Positions 1 to 9,044 are shown, numbered from the stretch's first letter. The stretch is 64,000 nucleotides of DNA from Haloferula helveola (GCF_037076345.1 NZ_AP024702.1:4030001-4094000), one strand, 5' to 3'. Program-made: numbers and translations. Notes: generated by a model from the sequence alone, not told the origin.

Positions 1-44
1 TTGTCGGAAATCGGATCGGAAACGAGAACGCGGTAGCTTGCCAT
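1..44 (-). CDS. serA: N-terminal fragment of probable D-3-phosphoglycerate dehydrogenase
   Basis: Only the first 14 codons lie inside the window. An ATG on the complement of 42-44 opens a frame reading MASYRVLVSDPISD to the edge. This fits the N-terminal strand and SDPIS turn of D-3-phosphoglycerate dehydrogenase, which oxidises 3-phosphoglycerate in the first step of serine synthesis. The gene is divergent from ilvD. No clear ribosome binding site precedes the ATG. The call rests on a very short peptide, so another 2-hydroxyacid dehydrogenase of the same fold is possible. Confidence 0.5.
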   Translation of the reverse strand, partial: MASYRVLVSDPISD

Positions 45-411
45 GTCGCGGCGGAAATAGGACGGCGCGGCGGGTGTGGCAAGCGTGGCCGACAAGCGAT
101 TGCGTCAACAGAACGCTGTCCGGAGGCGGGATTCCACCGCCTGCCGTACGCAGCTTGCCCCCGTCTCGGGCTCTTCCGATTTTCGCCAGGTGGGTTTTTG
201 CGAGTCACAAGCCGGAAAGCGGTGACTTGGCGAAAATGAGGTTGAGGTGCCGAAGCGGGGGCAAGGATATGCAAGAAACGCGGTATTTACATCTGATGGC
301 GAATGCCATTACGCAAGCGGATTCTTCGCCAATGTCGTAGAAAGTGGGATCCCGACGAGTGCTGTGCGCGCGTCTTGACGGCGATCGGTGGGAAAATCAG
401 AGTCTCCGGCC
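45..411. promoter_or_regulatory. divergent intergenic region between serA-like gene and ilvD
   Basis: These 367 bases separate two divergent starts and should hold both promoters. The short frames here show no family resemblance. The one clear structure is the two-part hairpin at 181-235, listed separately. I could not identify a convincing -35/-10 pair. Confidence 0.45.
181..235 (+). other. two-tier inverted repeat upstream of ilvD
   Basis: The outer arms are TTTCGCCA (181-188) and TGGCGAAA (228-235). The inner arms are AGTCAC (203-208) and GTGACT (222-227), around a 13-nt loop. The inner and outer 3' arms are contiguous, while the 5' side has a 14-nt bulge (189-202). As RNA it could form a bulged hairpin in a leader; as DNA it could be paired operator half-sites. 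Function unknown. Confidence 0.4.
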
Positions 412-2112
412 ATGTCTGACCCACGCCGCCCTTTTTCCTCGCCGATGCTTGATGGCCCCGACCGTGCCCCTTCTCGGGGCATGCTGTATGCGGTGGGCTT
501 CAAGAAGGAGGACTTTTCGAAGCCGCAGATCGGGATCGCCTCGACCTGGTCTCAGGTAACCCCGTGCAACATCCACATCGACCGCCTTGCCCGCGAGTCT
601 GCGAAGGGTGCCGACGCGGCAGGTGGGAAGTCGGTGATTTTCAACACGATCACGATTTCCGACGGAATTTCGATGGGGACCGAGGGGATGAAGTACTCGT
701 TGGTTTCCCGCGAGGTGATTGCGGATTCCATCGAGACCGTGGTTGGCTGCGAAGGAATGGACGGATTTGTCGCGATCGGGGGCTGCGACAAGAACATGCC
801 GGCCTGCGTGATGGCCATGGCACGAATGAACCGCCCCTCTGTTTTTGTCTACGGTGGGACCATTCTTCCGGGCTGTGCGACGATTAAGGGGGAGGAACGT
901 GATCTGGATATTGTGTCAATTTTCGAGGCGGTCGGGAAACATGCCGCAGGCGAGTACAACGATGATGAGTTGGAGACGGTGGAGTCCTGTGCCATCCCCG
1001 GAGAAGGTTCATGTGGCGGAATGTACACGGCCAACACCATGGCTTCCGCGATCGAAGCCTTGGGCATGTCGCTTCCGAACAGCTCGGCCCAGGCGGCTGT
1101 TTCGGATGACAAGATGCGCGACTGCTTCGATGCCGGGGCGGCGGTGCTGAACCTGATCGACAAGGGGATCCGGCCGCGGGACATCATGACCAGGAAAGCT
1201 TTCGAAAACGCGATTACCGTGGTGATCGCTCTCGGCGGATCGACCAATGCGGTGCTTCACCTGCTGGGTATGGCCAGTGCCGCCGAAGTTGAACTGAGCA
1301 TCGATGATTTCACCGAGATCGGGAAGCGGGTGCCGGTGCTGGCGGATCTGAAGCCGTCCGGTAAGTACGTGATGGCTGAGTTGGTGCGCATCGGGGGTAC
1401 CGTGCCGCTGATGCGGCGCCTGCTCGAGGCAGGTTTGCTGCACGGCGATTGTCTGACGGTCACGGGCAAGACCTTGGCGGAAAATCTCGCGAACTCGCCG
1501 TTGGAGTACCCTGAGGACCAGCAGATCATCCGACCGCTCGACAATCCGATCAAGAAGGACAGCCACCTCCGGATTCTTTACGGCAACCTCGCCCCCGGCG
1601 GTGCCGTGGCAAAGATCACCGGGAAAGAGGGGGAGTCGTTCACGGGCACCGCCCGGATCTTCGATTCGGAGGATGATGCGATGAAGGCGATTCTCGATGG
1701 AGCGATTGTTGAAGGGGACGTGATCGTCATTCGCCGGGAAGGTCCGAAGGGTGGCCCAGGGATGAGGGAAATGCTGGGGCCTACCAGCGCGATCATGGGC
1801 CGGGGTCTCGGGCAGAAGGTGGCTCTGGTCACTGACGGCCGCTTCTCAGGCGGAAGTCATGGTTTCGTGGTTGGGCATGTTACTCCGGAAGCGCATGAAG
1901 GTGGGCCGATCGGGCTGCTCGTCGAGGGTGACGAGATCACCATTGATGCTGCCAACAATACGATCTCGGTGAATCTCGACGACGAAGCCCTACAGGCACG
2001 ACGTGACAACTGGACCCAACCGGAGCCCCGCTACACCCGAGGGGTTCTCGCCAAGTATGCCAAGTTGGTCACCAGTGCGAGTGAGGGCGCAGTGACGGAC
2101 GCCGGACTGTAA
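412..2112 (+). CDS. ilvD: dihydroxy-acid dehydratase
   Basis: Converts 2,3-dihydroxy-isovalerate and its isoleucine counterpart to the 2-keto acids, the third common step of valine, isoleucine and leucine synthesis. Clear IlvD signatures are [13 protein letters not shown] near residue 125, [13 protein letters not shown] near 200, and the C-terminal [18 protein letters not shown] block near 475. The Cys residues in the first two blocks serve the Fe-S cluster in this family. From ATG 412 the protein is 566 aa, the usual family length. An in-frame upstream start at 388 would add only eight residues and is less likely. The gene stands alone, with a hairpin downstream at 2171-2190. Confidence 0.96.
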   Translation: MSDPRRPFSSPMLDGPDRAPSRGMLYAVGFKKEDFSKPQIGIASTWSQVTPCNIHIDRLARESAKGADAAGGKSVIFNTITISDGISMGTEGMKYSLVSREVIADSIETVVGCEGMDGFVAIGGCDKNMPACVMAMARMNRPSVFVYGGTILPGCATIKGEERDLDIVSIFEAVGKHAAGEYNDDELETVESCAIPGEGSCGGMYTANTMASAIEALGMSLPNSSAQAAVSDDKMRDCFDAGAAVLNLIDKGIRPRDIMTRKAFENAITVVIALGGSTNAVLHLLGMASAAEVELSIDDFTEIGKRVPVLADLKPSGKYVMAELVRIGGTVPLMRRLLEAGLLHGDCLTVTGKTLAENLANSPLEYPEDQQIIRPLDNPIKKDSHLRILYGNLAPGGAVAKITGKEGESFTGTARIFDSEDDAMKAILDGAIVEGDVIVIRREGPKGGPGMREMLGPTSAIMGRGLGQKVALVTDGRFSGGSHGFVVGHVTPEAHEGGPIGLLVEGDEITIDAANNTISVNLDDEALQARRDNWTQPEPRYTRGVLAKYAKLVTSASEGAVTDAGL

Positions 2113-2170
2113 GCCGGTGGCAGAGTTAGCGATTCAGGGCGGCAGTAGCCCCGACTTATCCCGATGTTGC

Positions 2171-2190
2171 CGGATCGAGCGGTCGATCCG
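2171..2190 (+). terminator. hairpin downstream of ilvD
   Basis: A perfect 8-bp stem, CGGATCGA / TCGATCCG, closes a GCGG loop in the gap between ilvD and the convergent pilus array. It is followed by CTCTTCGTCATT, only weakly T-rich, so intrinsic termination is plausible but not textbook. Confidence 0.45.
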
Positions 2191-2257
2191 CTCTTCGTCA
2201 TTGGACGCGGCTAACCCGTGATTCGCGGCCGTGGTAGTCCCATTCCGGCGAGGAGGG

Positions 2258-2779
2258 TCAGGGTAGATCAAGCGGAGGAAGTACGCCGATCGACGTGTCG
2301 TAGGCATCCAATTCCTGGATCGGCTCCTCGACCGTGTTCAAAGGCCGGAATTGATCTGAGTGCGTGTCGACTTGGAAGCGAAGCTCCATGAGGTCGCGGT
2401 TGGTCTCGGCAATTTGGGTTCGCAGATCATTGAGGGCCCTGAGCTCGGCGAGCACCAGTTGCATGTCGGCCCCGCCAGCGTCGCCCCCTTCGTCCACCAT
2501 TCCGGTGGCGGTTGAGGAGAGAAGGGCAGCCCGGCGTTCGGCGAGGGTCGACTGCATTTCCCGGTTTTGCCGCTTGAGCTCCGACAGCAGTGAGTTGGTA
2601 TCGCTGCCGTCCACGCCGACCAAGCGGTTCCGCTCCTGTTTCAGTGATGGCAAGCCGTTCGGTCCGGTCATACCGGCGAATGCCAGCAGCTGATTTACGG
2701 AAGCGTAGTGGGATCCTGCAGCCCCGGCCATGATGGCCAGAGCGGTACCGCAGAGAATGGGCAAAGTGGCGGGTTTCAT
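2258..2779 (-). CDS. exported coiled-coil protein, last gene of the pilus array
   Basis: No family recognised. The 173-residue product starts with an export-type segment (residues 1-26: Lys, then a hydrophobic Ala/Leu/Ile run). Its middle, about residues 45-155, is rich in Leu, Glu, Arg and Gln and looks like two helical coiled-coil stretches split by a Gly/Asp-rich link near 95-105. The start codon overlaps the stop of the preceding gene (2776) by 4 bp, so the two are translationally coupled. Its position at the end of the pilus operon suggests a periplasmic accessory or structural role, but this is inference from context. Confidence 0.6.
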   Translation of the reverse strand: MKPATLPILCGTALAIMAGAAGSHYASVNQLLAFAGMTGPNGLPSLKQERNRLVGVDGSDTNSLLSELKRQNREMQSTLAERRAALLSSTATGMVDEGGDAGGADMQLVLAELRALNDLRTQIAETNRDLMELRFQVDTHSDQFRPLNTVEEPIQELDAYDTSIGVLPPLDLP

Positions 2780-3471
2780 GGTGCTTCGGGATTGGGTTCA
2801 GCAGAATCTTCAGCATCGACCTCGACAGCGGGAGAGGGGAGCGAGTCGAGCAGCTCGGCTAAGCGGCGGGCTGCCGCGTCGAGCCGGTCTCCGTTGCGAT
2901 CGAGGTCGTGGATGGTATCCGCGAGTACCGCGCCAACCGTTTCGGTCTGCGCGTAGCCAAGGGTTGGGTCGAATCCAGGCTCGGAAAGGGCAAATACCTG
3001 ACTTCCATCCGCATCGGGCACGAGAACGTGCGGCCGGATCGACAGCCGGATTTTGCTGCCGTTTGCCAAGCTGACCTGCTCAGAGATTGCCGGTGCGCTC
3101 TCCGGATGGATCAGACGCCAACCCTTCGGGGGGGAGGATAGCGGCTTTGCGGGAAACGGGGCGACGAGTTTGATGTCTTTGGCGGCGAAGTGGCTATTGG
3201 TATCGCCTCCTTCGATCTCGACCCTGACCCCGCCCGGATCCGGGGATGCGAGCTCGGGATCTTCCATGAGGTCAACATCGATCGGTGGGTTGCCGGTCAC
3301 AAGCACCGGAGCCTCGTTGAGGTCGAGGGTGACGGCGTTTTCAGGTGCGATTTCACTCCCTTCTAGAAGCGCGGTGAGCACGGGGTCTCTTTCCGAGTCC
3401 TTGGGTGCGATATCCTGGGCGGCCAGTGGTTTCGCGAGAAAAGCGACGGCAAGTAGGATCAAAGTTCTCAT
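2776..3471 (-). CDS. exported protein of unknown function in the pilus array
   Basis: A 231-residue protein with a clear signal peptide (MRTLILLAVAFLAKPLAAQ, cleavage likely after AAQ). The mature part is acidic. It has a central segment with possible beta strands (about residues 100-160) and a C-terminal helix (about 175-215) ending in a Glu/Pro-rich tail. I recognise no domain. It is coupled by 4-bp overlaps to the genes on both sides (3468 upstream, 2779 downstream). Like its neighbours it belongs to a block of small exported proteins that follows pilC. Confidence 0.6.
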   Translation of the reverse strand: MRTLILLAVAFLAKPLAAQDIAPKDSERDPVLTALLEGSEIAPENAVTLDLNEAPVLVTGNPPIDVDLMEDPELASPDPGGVRVEIEGGDTNSHFAAKDIKLVAPFPAKPLSSPPKGWRLIHPESAPAISEQVSLANGSKIRLSIRPHVLVPDADGSQVFALSEPGFDPTLGYAQTETVGAVLADTIHDLDRNGDRLDAAARRLAELLDSLPSPAVEVDAEDSAEPNPEAP

Positions 3472-4220
3472 GGATTTTCGATCTCGATAGCTTCAGTGGA
3501 TTTCAAGGGAGCGGCATCAGCGGAGCCGACACCCTGATTCTCAGGAACGGTGGGGCTGTCAGCGCGGAGCGATTCGTCCGGAATGGAGCGGATGACCAGA
3601 TCGTCCCACTCCGAGATCAACACGACGGCCTCTTCCCGGAGAGAGCGTGCGCGGTTTTGATAGTCTTGGATTCGGCTCAGTAGGGAGCGCGCCTGTTCGA
3701 CATCGTCCTGAGTCCAACGGACGGTTCCGCTTTCGTAAATGACCGGCACATCCAAGGTAATCTTCCCGAGGGGTTCGCCGGCGGGGCCGGTTGCTCCGAG
3801 AACATGCTGGATTCGGAGATTGGTCTCTTCAAAACGTTCGCCAGAGGCTTCGCTGATTGCCTCCGGGGCAACAGCTGCCGGCCGGTCGGACAGGTCACCG
3901 GGCAGGTTCGTTCCAGAGGGAACGGATGCGGCGAGCGCAGGCGTGCCTTCGTTGGCAGAAAGAGCGGGTGGCACAGCTTCGACTGTGGAGGATTCGGTGC
4001 GGATGACGGGCTTCGAGATGTAGAGATAGCAGAAAACCGCCGCCATCAGGGTGCTGCCCACAAGGAGCCAAGGATAGGCGCGATGGGTAGGGCAACTGCT
4101 GCGACGTTGGTTTGTCGAGCTTGATGTCGGACCCAACTCCAGCGTTGTGGCGACCGGCGAGTGGGAACGCTGGGACGGTGTTGGGGTGATACCTTCTGGA
4201 CTTGTGGGAAGTGGACGCAT
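3468..4220 (-). CDS. single-pass membrane protein of the pilus array
   Basis: A 250-residue protein with a Ser/Pro/Thr-rich cytoplasmic N-terminus (about 1-48), one membrane segment (about 50-70, WLLVGSTLMAAVFCYLYIS) and a periplasmic remainder. The remainder contains a conserved-looking strand segment near 140-165 and a helix with many Arg/Glu residues near 170-210. The one-membrane-anchor architecture recalls PilN/PilO/GspC-type inner-membrane assembly proteins, but I see no diagnostic motif. It sits between two exported-protein genes, with a 4-bp overlap downstream and 8 bp from the upstream gene. Confidence 0.6.
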   Translation of the reverse strand: MRPLPTSPEGITPTPSQRSHSPVATTLELGPTSSSTNQRRSSCPTHRAYPWLLVGSTLMAAVFCYLYISKPVIRTESSTVEAVPPALSANEGTPALAASVPSGTNLPGDLSDRPAAVAPEAISEASGERFEETNLRIQHVLGATGPAGEPLGKITLDVPVIYESGTVRWTQDDVEQARSLLSRIQDYQNRARSLREEAVVLISEWDDLVIRSIPDESLRADSPTVPENQGVGSADAAPLKSTEAIEIENP

Positions 4221-4228
4221 GGTGGCAA

Positions 4229-4693
4229 TCAGCGTTCGGTCGCGGTTTCGGGTGCGGGGACGGCCTTGGGAGGCGCTGCCGCCACCGCGTGGGTAATGAT
4301 AATCTGATTGGAGACACCCGGGAACGTAGTCAGGGTCAGAGTCGACTCGGTGAGTCGCAGCTGTCGCAGGACTCCACCTTTTTCCGAACTGGCCTGAACT
4401 CCCGGAACAACCTCGAGGGGGCCTCCCTTGCTCTGTTGGCGCCCGATCCCGTCGGAGCGGTAGATGCGATACTCGCTCGCGTCGTCTTTGGAGCCGGTTG
4501 CGGAAATCCTCACGCTGATGCCGTCGGTGAACGCACTCAGGCGAAGCGGCGTGATCGTCGTCTTGAGAGCCTGGCCTTCGGCAACCTTAACCCTTGAACG
4601 GACAATGAAGTCCCCGATGTGGCGGAACTCGGTGGCGGTTCCCTGAAGAGTGCCCAGAACGGCAAGTGTGCAGATGGTGATCGCCAGTCTCAT
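4229..4693 (-). CDS. small exported beta-rich protein of the pilus array
   Basis: A 154-residue protein beginning with a signal peptide (about residues 1-21, cleavage after GTATE or nearby). The mature part alternates hydrophobic and polar residues in a beta pattern and ends in an Ala/Pro-rich tail. No known domain recognised. The start overlaps the stop of the upstream minor pilin by 4 bp, so the two are probably made together. A pilus-associated periplasmic or surface role is suggested by position only. Confidence 0.6.
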   Translation of the reverse strand: MRLAITICTLAVLGTLQGTATEFRHIGDFIVRSRVKVAEGQALKTTITPLRLSAFTDGISVRISATGSKDDASEYRIYRSDGIGRQQSKGGPLEVVPGVQASSEKGGVLRQLRLTESTLTLTTFPGVSNQIIITHAVAAAPPKAVPAPETATER

Positions 4694-5100
4694 TCTCCTA
4701 CGTCCCAGAGTGAATCACTGGAGCTGCCGGAGGGGTCGTAGACCCCGCCGCCGGCCTCCAGAACGACTGGGGGAGAAACCGTCACCTTGATCGACCGCAT
4801 CGTGCCATCCAAGCCCTTCACTTGGGGGAAAGTGTTGGCCTTATCCGGAAGATAGGGGAGCAGCTTGGCCTGGGTCAGTGAACCTACCGGTGTCGTCGGG
4901 TTGTCGGCGAGGTAGGTGCGCTGTGCCACGTAAACCGAGCGGAGGATTTCCGAACCTTCGCGACCGGCCTTCCAAGTGCTGATCGCGTTCGAAAAGAAGA
5001 AGCCTGTCGACATCAGCGCGATCAGCAGAAAGATAACGATCGACATCTCGATGAGCGTGAAGCCCATCGGGAGATCCGGGTGACGGCGTTGACCTTTCAT
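4690..5100 (-). CDS. type IV prepilin-like protein (minor pilin)
   Basis: The ATG at 5100 gives 136 residues with a short basic leader and a class III prepilin signal, G-FTLIEMSIVIFLLIALM at about residues 13-30. Prepilin peptidase would cut after the Gly, and Glu is at +5 of the mature protein. The hydrophobic N-terminal helix is followed by a helical stretch and a small C-terminal domain ending in Asp/Ser/Gly-rich sequence. A longer in-frame start at 5190 is rejected because the leader would be 42 residues. It lies downstream of pilC, away from the more pilin-like gene at 14068, so it is more likely a minor pilin. Confidence 0.8.
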   Translation of the reverse strand: MKGQRRHPDLPMGFTLIEMSIVIFLLIALMSTGFFFSNAISTWKAGREGSEILRSVYVAQRTYLADNPTTPVGSLTQAKLLPYLPDKANTFPQVKGLDGTMRSIKVTVSPPVVLEAGGGVYDPSGSSSDSLWDVGE

Positions 5101-5161
5101 CGTTCGAAGAAATCGTAGGCGGTTTAGGAGAAGTGGAAAAGTAGGAAATCTTGAATATCCA

Positions 5162-5575
5162 CTATCCTTGCATGATTTCCAGGGCCTCAAGGAAGTTTTT
5201 CTTGAACTCGGGGTCGCTCCAAAGGGCCCGAATCGCGTTTGAGGCCACGAAAACTCCGATCGCGCTGATCACCATCCACGCGCACCACCAGCTGACGGAC
5301 TTGTTTTTCGGTGCAACGAACGGGATGTACCACGCTTTGCGGTCGACCACCCGGGTCGTGAACATCTGATTGTGGCTTTTGAATTCCTCGATCAAGGCAT
5401 CCGCCGCCCTCGAGCTTCTGGCAACGTAGCGGTGACGAAACCTCCGGCCGGGAGTTTCGGGAAGGTCGTGGGCGCGGATCCCGGCGGGAAGAAACTCCGG
5501 TGGGCGGAGCGAGTAGATGTGGATTTCGTGTACGAACTTCTCGCGCAGCCAACGATCAAATCGGGTGAGTTGCAT
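5162..5575 (-). CDS. small membrane-anchored protein downstream of pilC
   Basis: The ATG at 5575 gives 137 residues, mostly hydrophilic and basic in the first 90. One membrane segment follows near 98-117 (WWCAWMVISAIGVFVAS) and then a short charged C-terminus. There is no signal peptide, so the N-terminal part probably stays in the cytoplasm with a tail-type anchor. It is 32 bp downstream of pilC. No family recognised. A longer in-frame reading to 6073 runs through pilC in the wrong frame and is an artefact. Confidence 0.6.
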   Translation of the reverse strand: MQLTRFDRWLREKFVHEIHIYSLRPPEFLPAGIRAHDLPETPGRRFRHRYVARSSRAADALIEEFKSHNQMFTTRVVDRKAWYIPFVAPKNKSVSWWCAWMVISAIGVFVASNAIRALWSDPEFKKNFLEALEIMQG

Positions 5576-5607
5576 GGTTGTTGCGATGGTTGGGGTTTGT
5601 GTGCGGC

Positions 5608-6759
5608 TCAGCCTCCGAGGCCGCTCTGCATCATCTTCGGACCCATGAGGAAGATCGGAAGGAAGGTGCCGATGAAGACCGCCGCGATGAGGCAAACGGC
5701 GATGATGAGAACAATGAAGTTCACGGTGGCGGTGAAGGTTCCCATCGCGTTCTCGGCATCCTCCTCGTACATTGAGGAGAGCATCTCCAACTGGTTGTCG
5801 AGCGATGCCGACTTTTCGCCGATCGAGAGCATGTGGACAACTTGGCTGTCGACCGAAGTGTACTTCGAGAAGGCGGTCGAGAGTGGAACACCCGAGTTCT
5901 CGTATTTGTCGGCAGCCTCCCGCAGTTCGTAGTAGAATGGCGTGCCCTTGACGCTGTTGGCTGACACCCGGATCGCCTTCGCGAGGTTGATGCCGTTGGC
6001 ATGGAGAAGCCTGATGGTCGACAGGAAGGTCATCTGTCTCAGGCTCATGATGAGGGTTCGCAAAAGGCGCCACTTGGACATGGAGAGGCCCAGGATGGTG
6101 TTGCGGACCTTCTCTGATCTCCAGATCACGAAAATGATCGCGAGAACGGTAAGAACGAAAAACGGCCAGATTCGCTGGGTTGTGTGGGCTACACCGAAAG
6201 AGATCGCCGTCAGGCCATCAGGCTTCTGGCGGACCGAGTTGAGCATTTCCTCGACCTGCGGGACAATCTTCACCTGGGAGACGATGAATGCTCCGGTAAG
6301 GATCGTGATCACGATGCTTGGCATCAAGGTCGCCTTGCGAAGTGCTTTCGAGAAGTAGAGTTCGCTTGTGAACCGTGCGGCAAGGGCGCTGAAAGCCTCG
6401 TGAAGTTGGCCAGCGTCGGATCCAGCCTGGATCAGGCCGATAATCATGTCGTTGAACCGGCCGGTGCGGCGGAAGGCTTCGTGGACGCTCACGCCCGCCG
6501 CGATGTCTTCCCGGATCTGGGTGAGGGCGTCGGCCATCACCTTGTTCGGGAGACCTTGGCCATAGTATTTGAGCGCGTCTGCGGTATTGATCTGAGCACG
6601 CAGCATGGAGCTCAGGCCCCGGAAGACTCCGATAAGCTCCTTCTTGGTGAACTGCTTCGGAGTGCCACCTTTGCCGAAGGTGATCTGCTTCTTGGCTCCG
6701 CTCGGCTTTGCCGTATTGGCGTTTGCCGGGGTCTTGGCGGTGGCTGTCGCGCTAGTCAT
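5608..6759 (-). CDS. pilC: type IV pilus inner-membrane platform protein (PilC/GspF family)
   Basis: The 383-residue product has the duplicated T2SSF architecture. The first cytoplasmic helical domain is about residues 40-125, followed by membrane segments near 140-165 and 200-220. A second domain lies around 235-335, and a long hydrophobic C-terminus (about 340-375) ends in the membrane. The repeats share the typical pattern of gain-of-leverage helices with Gly at turns, such as GVSVHEAFRRTGRF. This protein is the platform on which PilB and PilT act. The N-terminal 35 residues are Ala/Thr/Lys-rich and probably disordered. Its start overlaps the end of pilB by 8 bp, consistent with co-translation. 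Confidence 0.92.
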   Translation of the reverse strand: MTSATATAKTPANANTAKPSGAKKQITFGKGGTPKQFTKKELIGVFRGLSSMLRAQINTADALKYYGQGLPNKVMADALTQIREDIAAGVSVHEAFRRTGRFNDMIIGLIQAGSDAGQLHEAFSALAARFTSELYFSKALRKATLMPSIVITILTGAFIVSQVKIVPQVEEMLNSVRQKPDGLTAISFGVAHTTQRIWPFFVLTVLAIIFVIWRSEKVRNTILGLSMSKWRLLRTLIMSLRQMTFLSTIRLLHANGINLAKAIRVSANSVKGTPFYYELREAADKYENSGVPLSTAFSKYTSVDSQVVHMLSIGEKSASLDNQLEMLSSMYEEDAENAMGTFTATVNFIVLIIAVCLIAAVFIGTFLPIFLMGPKMMQSGLGG

Positions 6760-8446
6760 CGGAATAGGTCATGTCGATTACTTTCGAAACGGCGGCGAGG
6801 TCGGTCTTCCCTTCCCGGAGAAGCCTCAGTCCGCTGCGGCGGAGGTTCGGCAAGATGCCTTCCTCCTGAATCTTCACTTCGAGTTCGTAGGGGGAAATCT
6901 CACCCTTGGAGAGCTGGTCGGATACCTTTGGGGTGATCGGAATGATCTCAAGAATCGCGGTCCGACCGCTATATCCGGTTCCCCGACACTCGGCGCAGCC
7001 ACCCTGTTTGGCGGAGTAGTTGCCAACTTTGGCCCAGCTCTCGTCGAGACTGAAGACCCGCCGGTCCTTCTCGCTGATGCCTTCATGCTGTTCCTTGCAG
7101 TAAGGGCAGAGGACCTTGATCAGGCGCTGGGCGCACGCGGCCTTCAGGGTCTGGGCGATTTTCCAGCGCTCGATGCCCAACTGCTCGAAACGCTCGATGA
7201 TCTGGGACGCCCGGGGCGTGTGAATCGTGGTAAGTACTTTGTGCCCGGTGACTGCGGCCTCGATGGCGAGTTCCGCCGATTCAGTATCACGGACCTCACC
7301 CATCAGAATGATGTCCGGGTCGCTTCGCATGAAAGAGGAGATCATCGGTTTGAACTCCTTCGGGCTTTTGAGGTCACAGTGAGTGATGCCGGCAACCTCG
7401 TCCTCGACGGGGTTTTCCAAGGTGAGAATGTTCACCTCAGGTCGGTTCAATTCACGAAGAATTGCGTTGAGCGTTGTCGACTTGCCCGAGCCTGTGGGGC
7501 CGCTCATCACGATAATGCCAGCCGGCACCTTCATGACCTTGTAGAGCTCAAACAGGGTTTCCTCGTCAAACGCAAGGGTGCCTTTGCCAAGCGTGACGTT
7601 GATATGCCCCTTGTCGAGGAGCCGCATCGTCACGTGATAGCCGCGATAGGTGCGGTGGCGCTCGTAACGAATGTCGATCGGCCGGTGGAAGTAGGAGATC
7701 GTGAAACGTCCGGAGATGCCCGGAGTGGTATTCCGGATCTCGGTAGGCAGCTTCATCAGGTTGAGAAGGAAGGCGTCGAGGCGGTCCTTCAGCTTCATCG
7801 GAATCTCGACCTTCTGCTGGAGGTCTCCGTCGACCCGGAAGGTGTAGTAGAAAACCTCCTTCTCGACCTTGAAATGGATGTCCGACGCCCGGGTTTTCAC
7901 GGCATCTGCCATGATGGTGGCGACCAGTTGCGCCATGGGCTCGGAATAGTCGGTGGTGACGTCGAAGTCGCGGATGTCGTCATCGGTGTCTTCGACATCG
8001 ATAGCCTCGAGTTCCGAACGGCTCGGACCGGAACTGGAAGCCACCGACTCAATCGCACGGCTGATCTCCGAGGCCAAGGTGACGACCTTGACGATTTCGA
8101 GATCGGGAAACCGGGGTGCCAGGTATTCTTCCGGGAGCGGGCTCCACGGGTTGGCGATTGCGACCACGAGTTTGTCACCGGTCGCGCATACCGGGCTGAA
8201 CAGTCCGCGGGTCAGGACAGTGGGGTCACAGTATGTGTGAAGTGAAGCGTCGCAGAATTCCGCGACTTTCGGGAAGAAAGGGAAGCCGTTGATCTTGGCC
8301 AAAGCGGCCATGAAGCAATTTCGCGTGACCCGGTTGCTCACCTGGTCGTGGGGGAGTTCCCCGTACTGCGGGTCATGATCGGCGAGTGCCTTCATGATGC
8401 GCTCGCTGATCAAGTCGTTGAACGACATGCCGTCGAAATCGATCAT
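6752..8446 (-). CDS. pilB: type IV pilus assembly ATPase PilB (GspE family)
   Basis: The extension motor that powers pilin polymerisation. The 564-residue protein carries Walker A GPTGSGKSTTLNA near residue 315, an Asp box and Walker B (DPDIILMGEVRD), a His box (TTIHTPRA), and the zinc-binding tetracysteine of PilB/GspE enzymes: CPYC near 446 and CAEC near 487. The N-terminal 200 residues are a divergent GspE-N-like domain. The gene overlaps the upstream small gene by 4 bp and pilC by 8 bp. The separate pilT at 14573 shows that extension and retraction are encoded by different ATPases, as in type IVa pili. Confidence 0.93.
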   Translation of the reverse strand: MIDFDGMSFNDLISERIMKALADHDPQYGELPHDQVSNRVTRNCFMAALAKINGFPFFPKVAEFCDASLHTYCDPTVLTRGLFSPVCATGDKLVVAIANPWSPLPEEYLAPRFPDLEIVKVVTLASEISRAIESVASSSGPSRSELEAIDVEDTDDDIRDFDVTTDYSEPMAQLVATIMADAVKTRASDIHFKVEKEVFYYTFRVDGDLQQKVEIPMKLKDRLDAFLLNLMKLPTEIRNTTPGISGRFTISYFHRPIDIRYERHRTYRGYHVTMRLLDKGHINVTLGKGTLAFDEETLFELYKVMKVPAGIIVMSGPTGSGKSTTLNAILRELNRPEVNILTLENPVEDEVAGITHCDLKSPKEFKPMISSFMRSDPDIILMGEVRDTESAELAIEAAVTGHKVLTTIHTPRASQIIERFEQLGIERWKIAQTLKAACAQRLIKVLCPYCKEQHEGISEKDRRVFSLDESWAKVGNYSAKQGGCAECRGTGYSGRTAILEIIPITPKVSDQLSKGEISPYELEVKIQEEGILPNLRRSGLRLLREGKTDLAAVSKVIDMTYSDD

Positions 8447-9021
8447 AGCCCGAAGTGTTTTCTGCTCAGAAATGCCCAGCTTTCGTAGTCGAGGCGGACC
8501 GCAGTAACGAAGGGGCGGATCGCGAAGCGCCGGTTGACTGAGGCAAGGATCCGGTGCCCCATGATCATCGATGCAATCGGGTTGAGTGCACCGGTCCCGA
8601 TCGCGTCGGTATCCTCAGCATAGATTACCGGGGAAAGCAGCGCCTTCGAGAGTTCATGAAGCTGGGTGTAGGCTTCGTAAAAAGCCGAGGGAGCCATGAG
8701 TTTTCCCGCGAACGGAATGAGGGGAGGGGCTTGCGGAATCACCGAGGCTACCCCCGCGGAGATTCTGGCGACCTCGATCCCCAATCGTTCTTCTTCCGTG
8801 CCTTGAAGCCGGGCGAGCAACTCCACCAAATCGATTGGTGGGTCGTCCGCTTGCCGACTCGTGAAGCGCGTGCGGAGTCTCTGAATTTCCTCACCCGTGG
8901 CCAGCTTGGCCCGGGAGAATGCCTCGACCGTGTGCTCGAGGCATTCCTTCAGGCATTCCGCGATCTCACCACCCTGTCCGTGGGTGGAATCGACTGCGCT
9001 GACTGGAGCGTGTTCACTCAT
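8443..9021 (-). CDS. conserved-looking unknown protein between secretin and pilB
   Basis: A 192-residue soluble protein with no signal peptide or membrane segment. The N-terminal 90 residues are helical and charged (Glu, Arg, Lys, with one Cys near residue 26). The second half contains Pro/Ala/Ile-rich stretches and Trp/Phe near the C-terminus. I recognise no domain. It sits 23 bp after the secretin gene and overlaps pilB by 4 bp, which strongly suggests that it works with the pilus motor, for example as a cytoplasmic regulator or adaptor of PilB. That role is inference. Confidence 0.6.
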   Translation of the reverse strand: MSEHAPVSAVDSTHGQGGEIAECLKECLEHTVEAFSRAKLATGEEIQRLRTRFTSRQADDPPIDLVELLARLQGTEEERLGIEVARISAGVASVIPQAPPLIPFAGKLMAPSAFYEAYTQLHELSKALLSPVIYAEDTDAIGTGALNPIASMIMGHRILASVNRRFAIRPFVTAVRLDYESWAFLSRKHFGL

Positions 9022-9044
9022 CGCGGGGAGAGCTTGGTAGGCAT

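Noticed and set aside
38-340. 100-residue frame upstream of ilvD
   Set aside because: No domain, Arg/Ser-rich composition typical of chance frames, and it covers the divergent control region.
5576-6073. In-frame extension of the small gene at 5162 through pilC
   Set aside because: The extension is out of frame with pilC and lacks hydrophobic or domain patterns.
6605-8245. Long plus-strand frame opposite pilB
   Set aside because: High-GC antisense shadow; pilB on the minus strand has all ATPase motifs.
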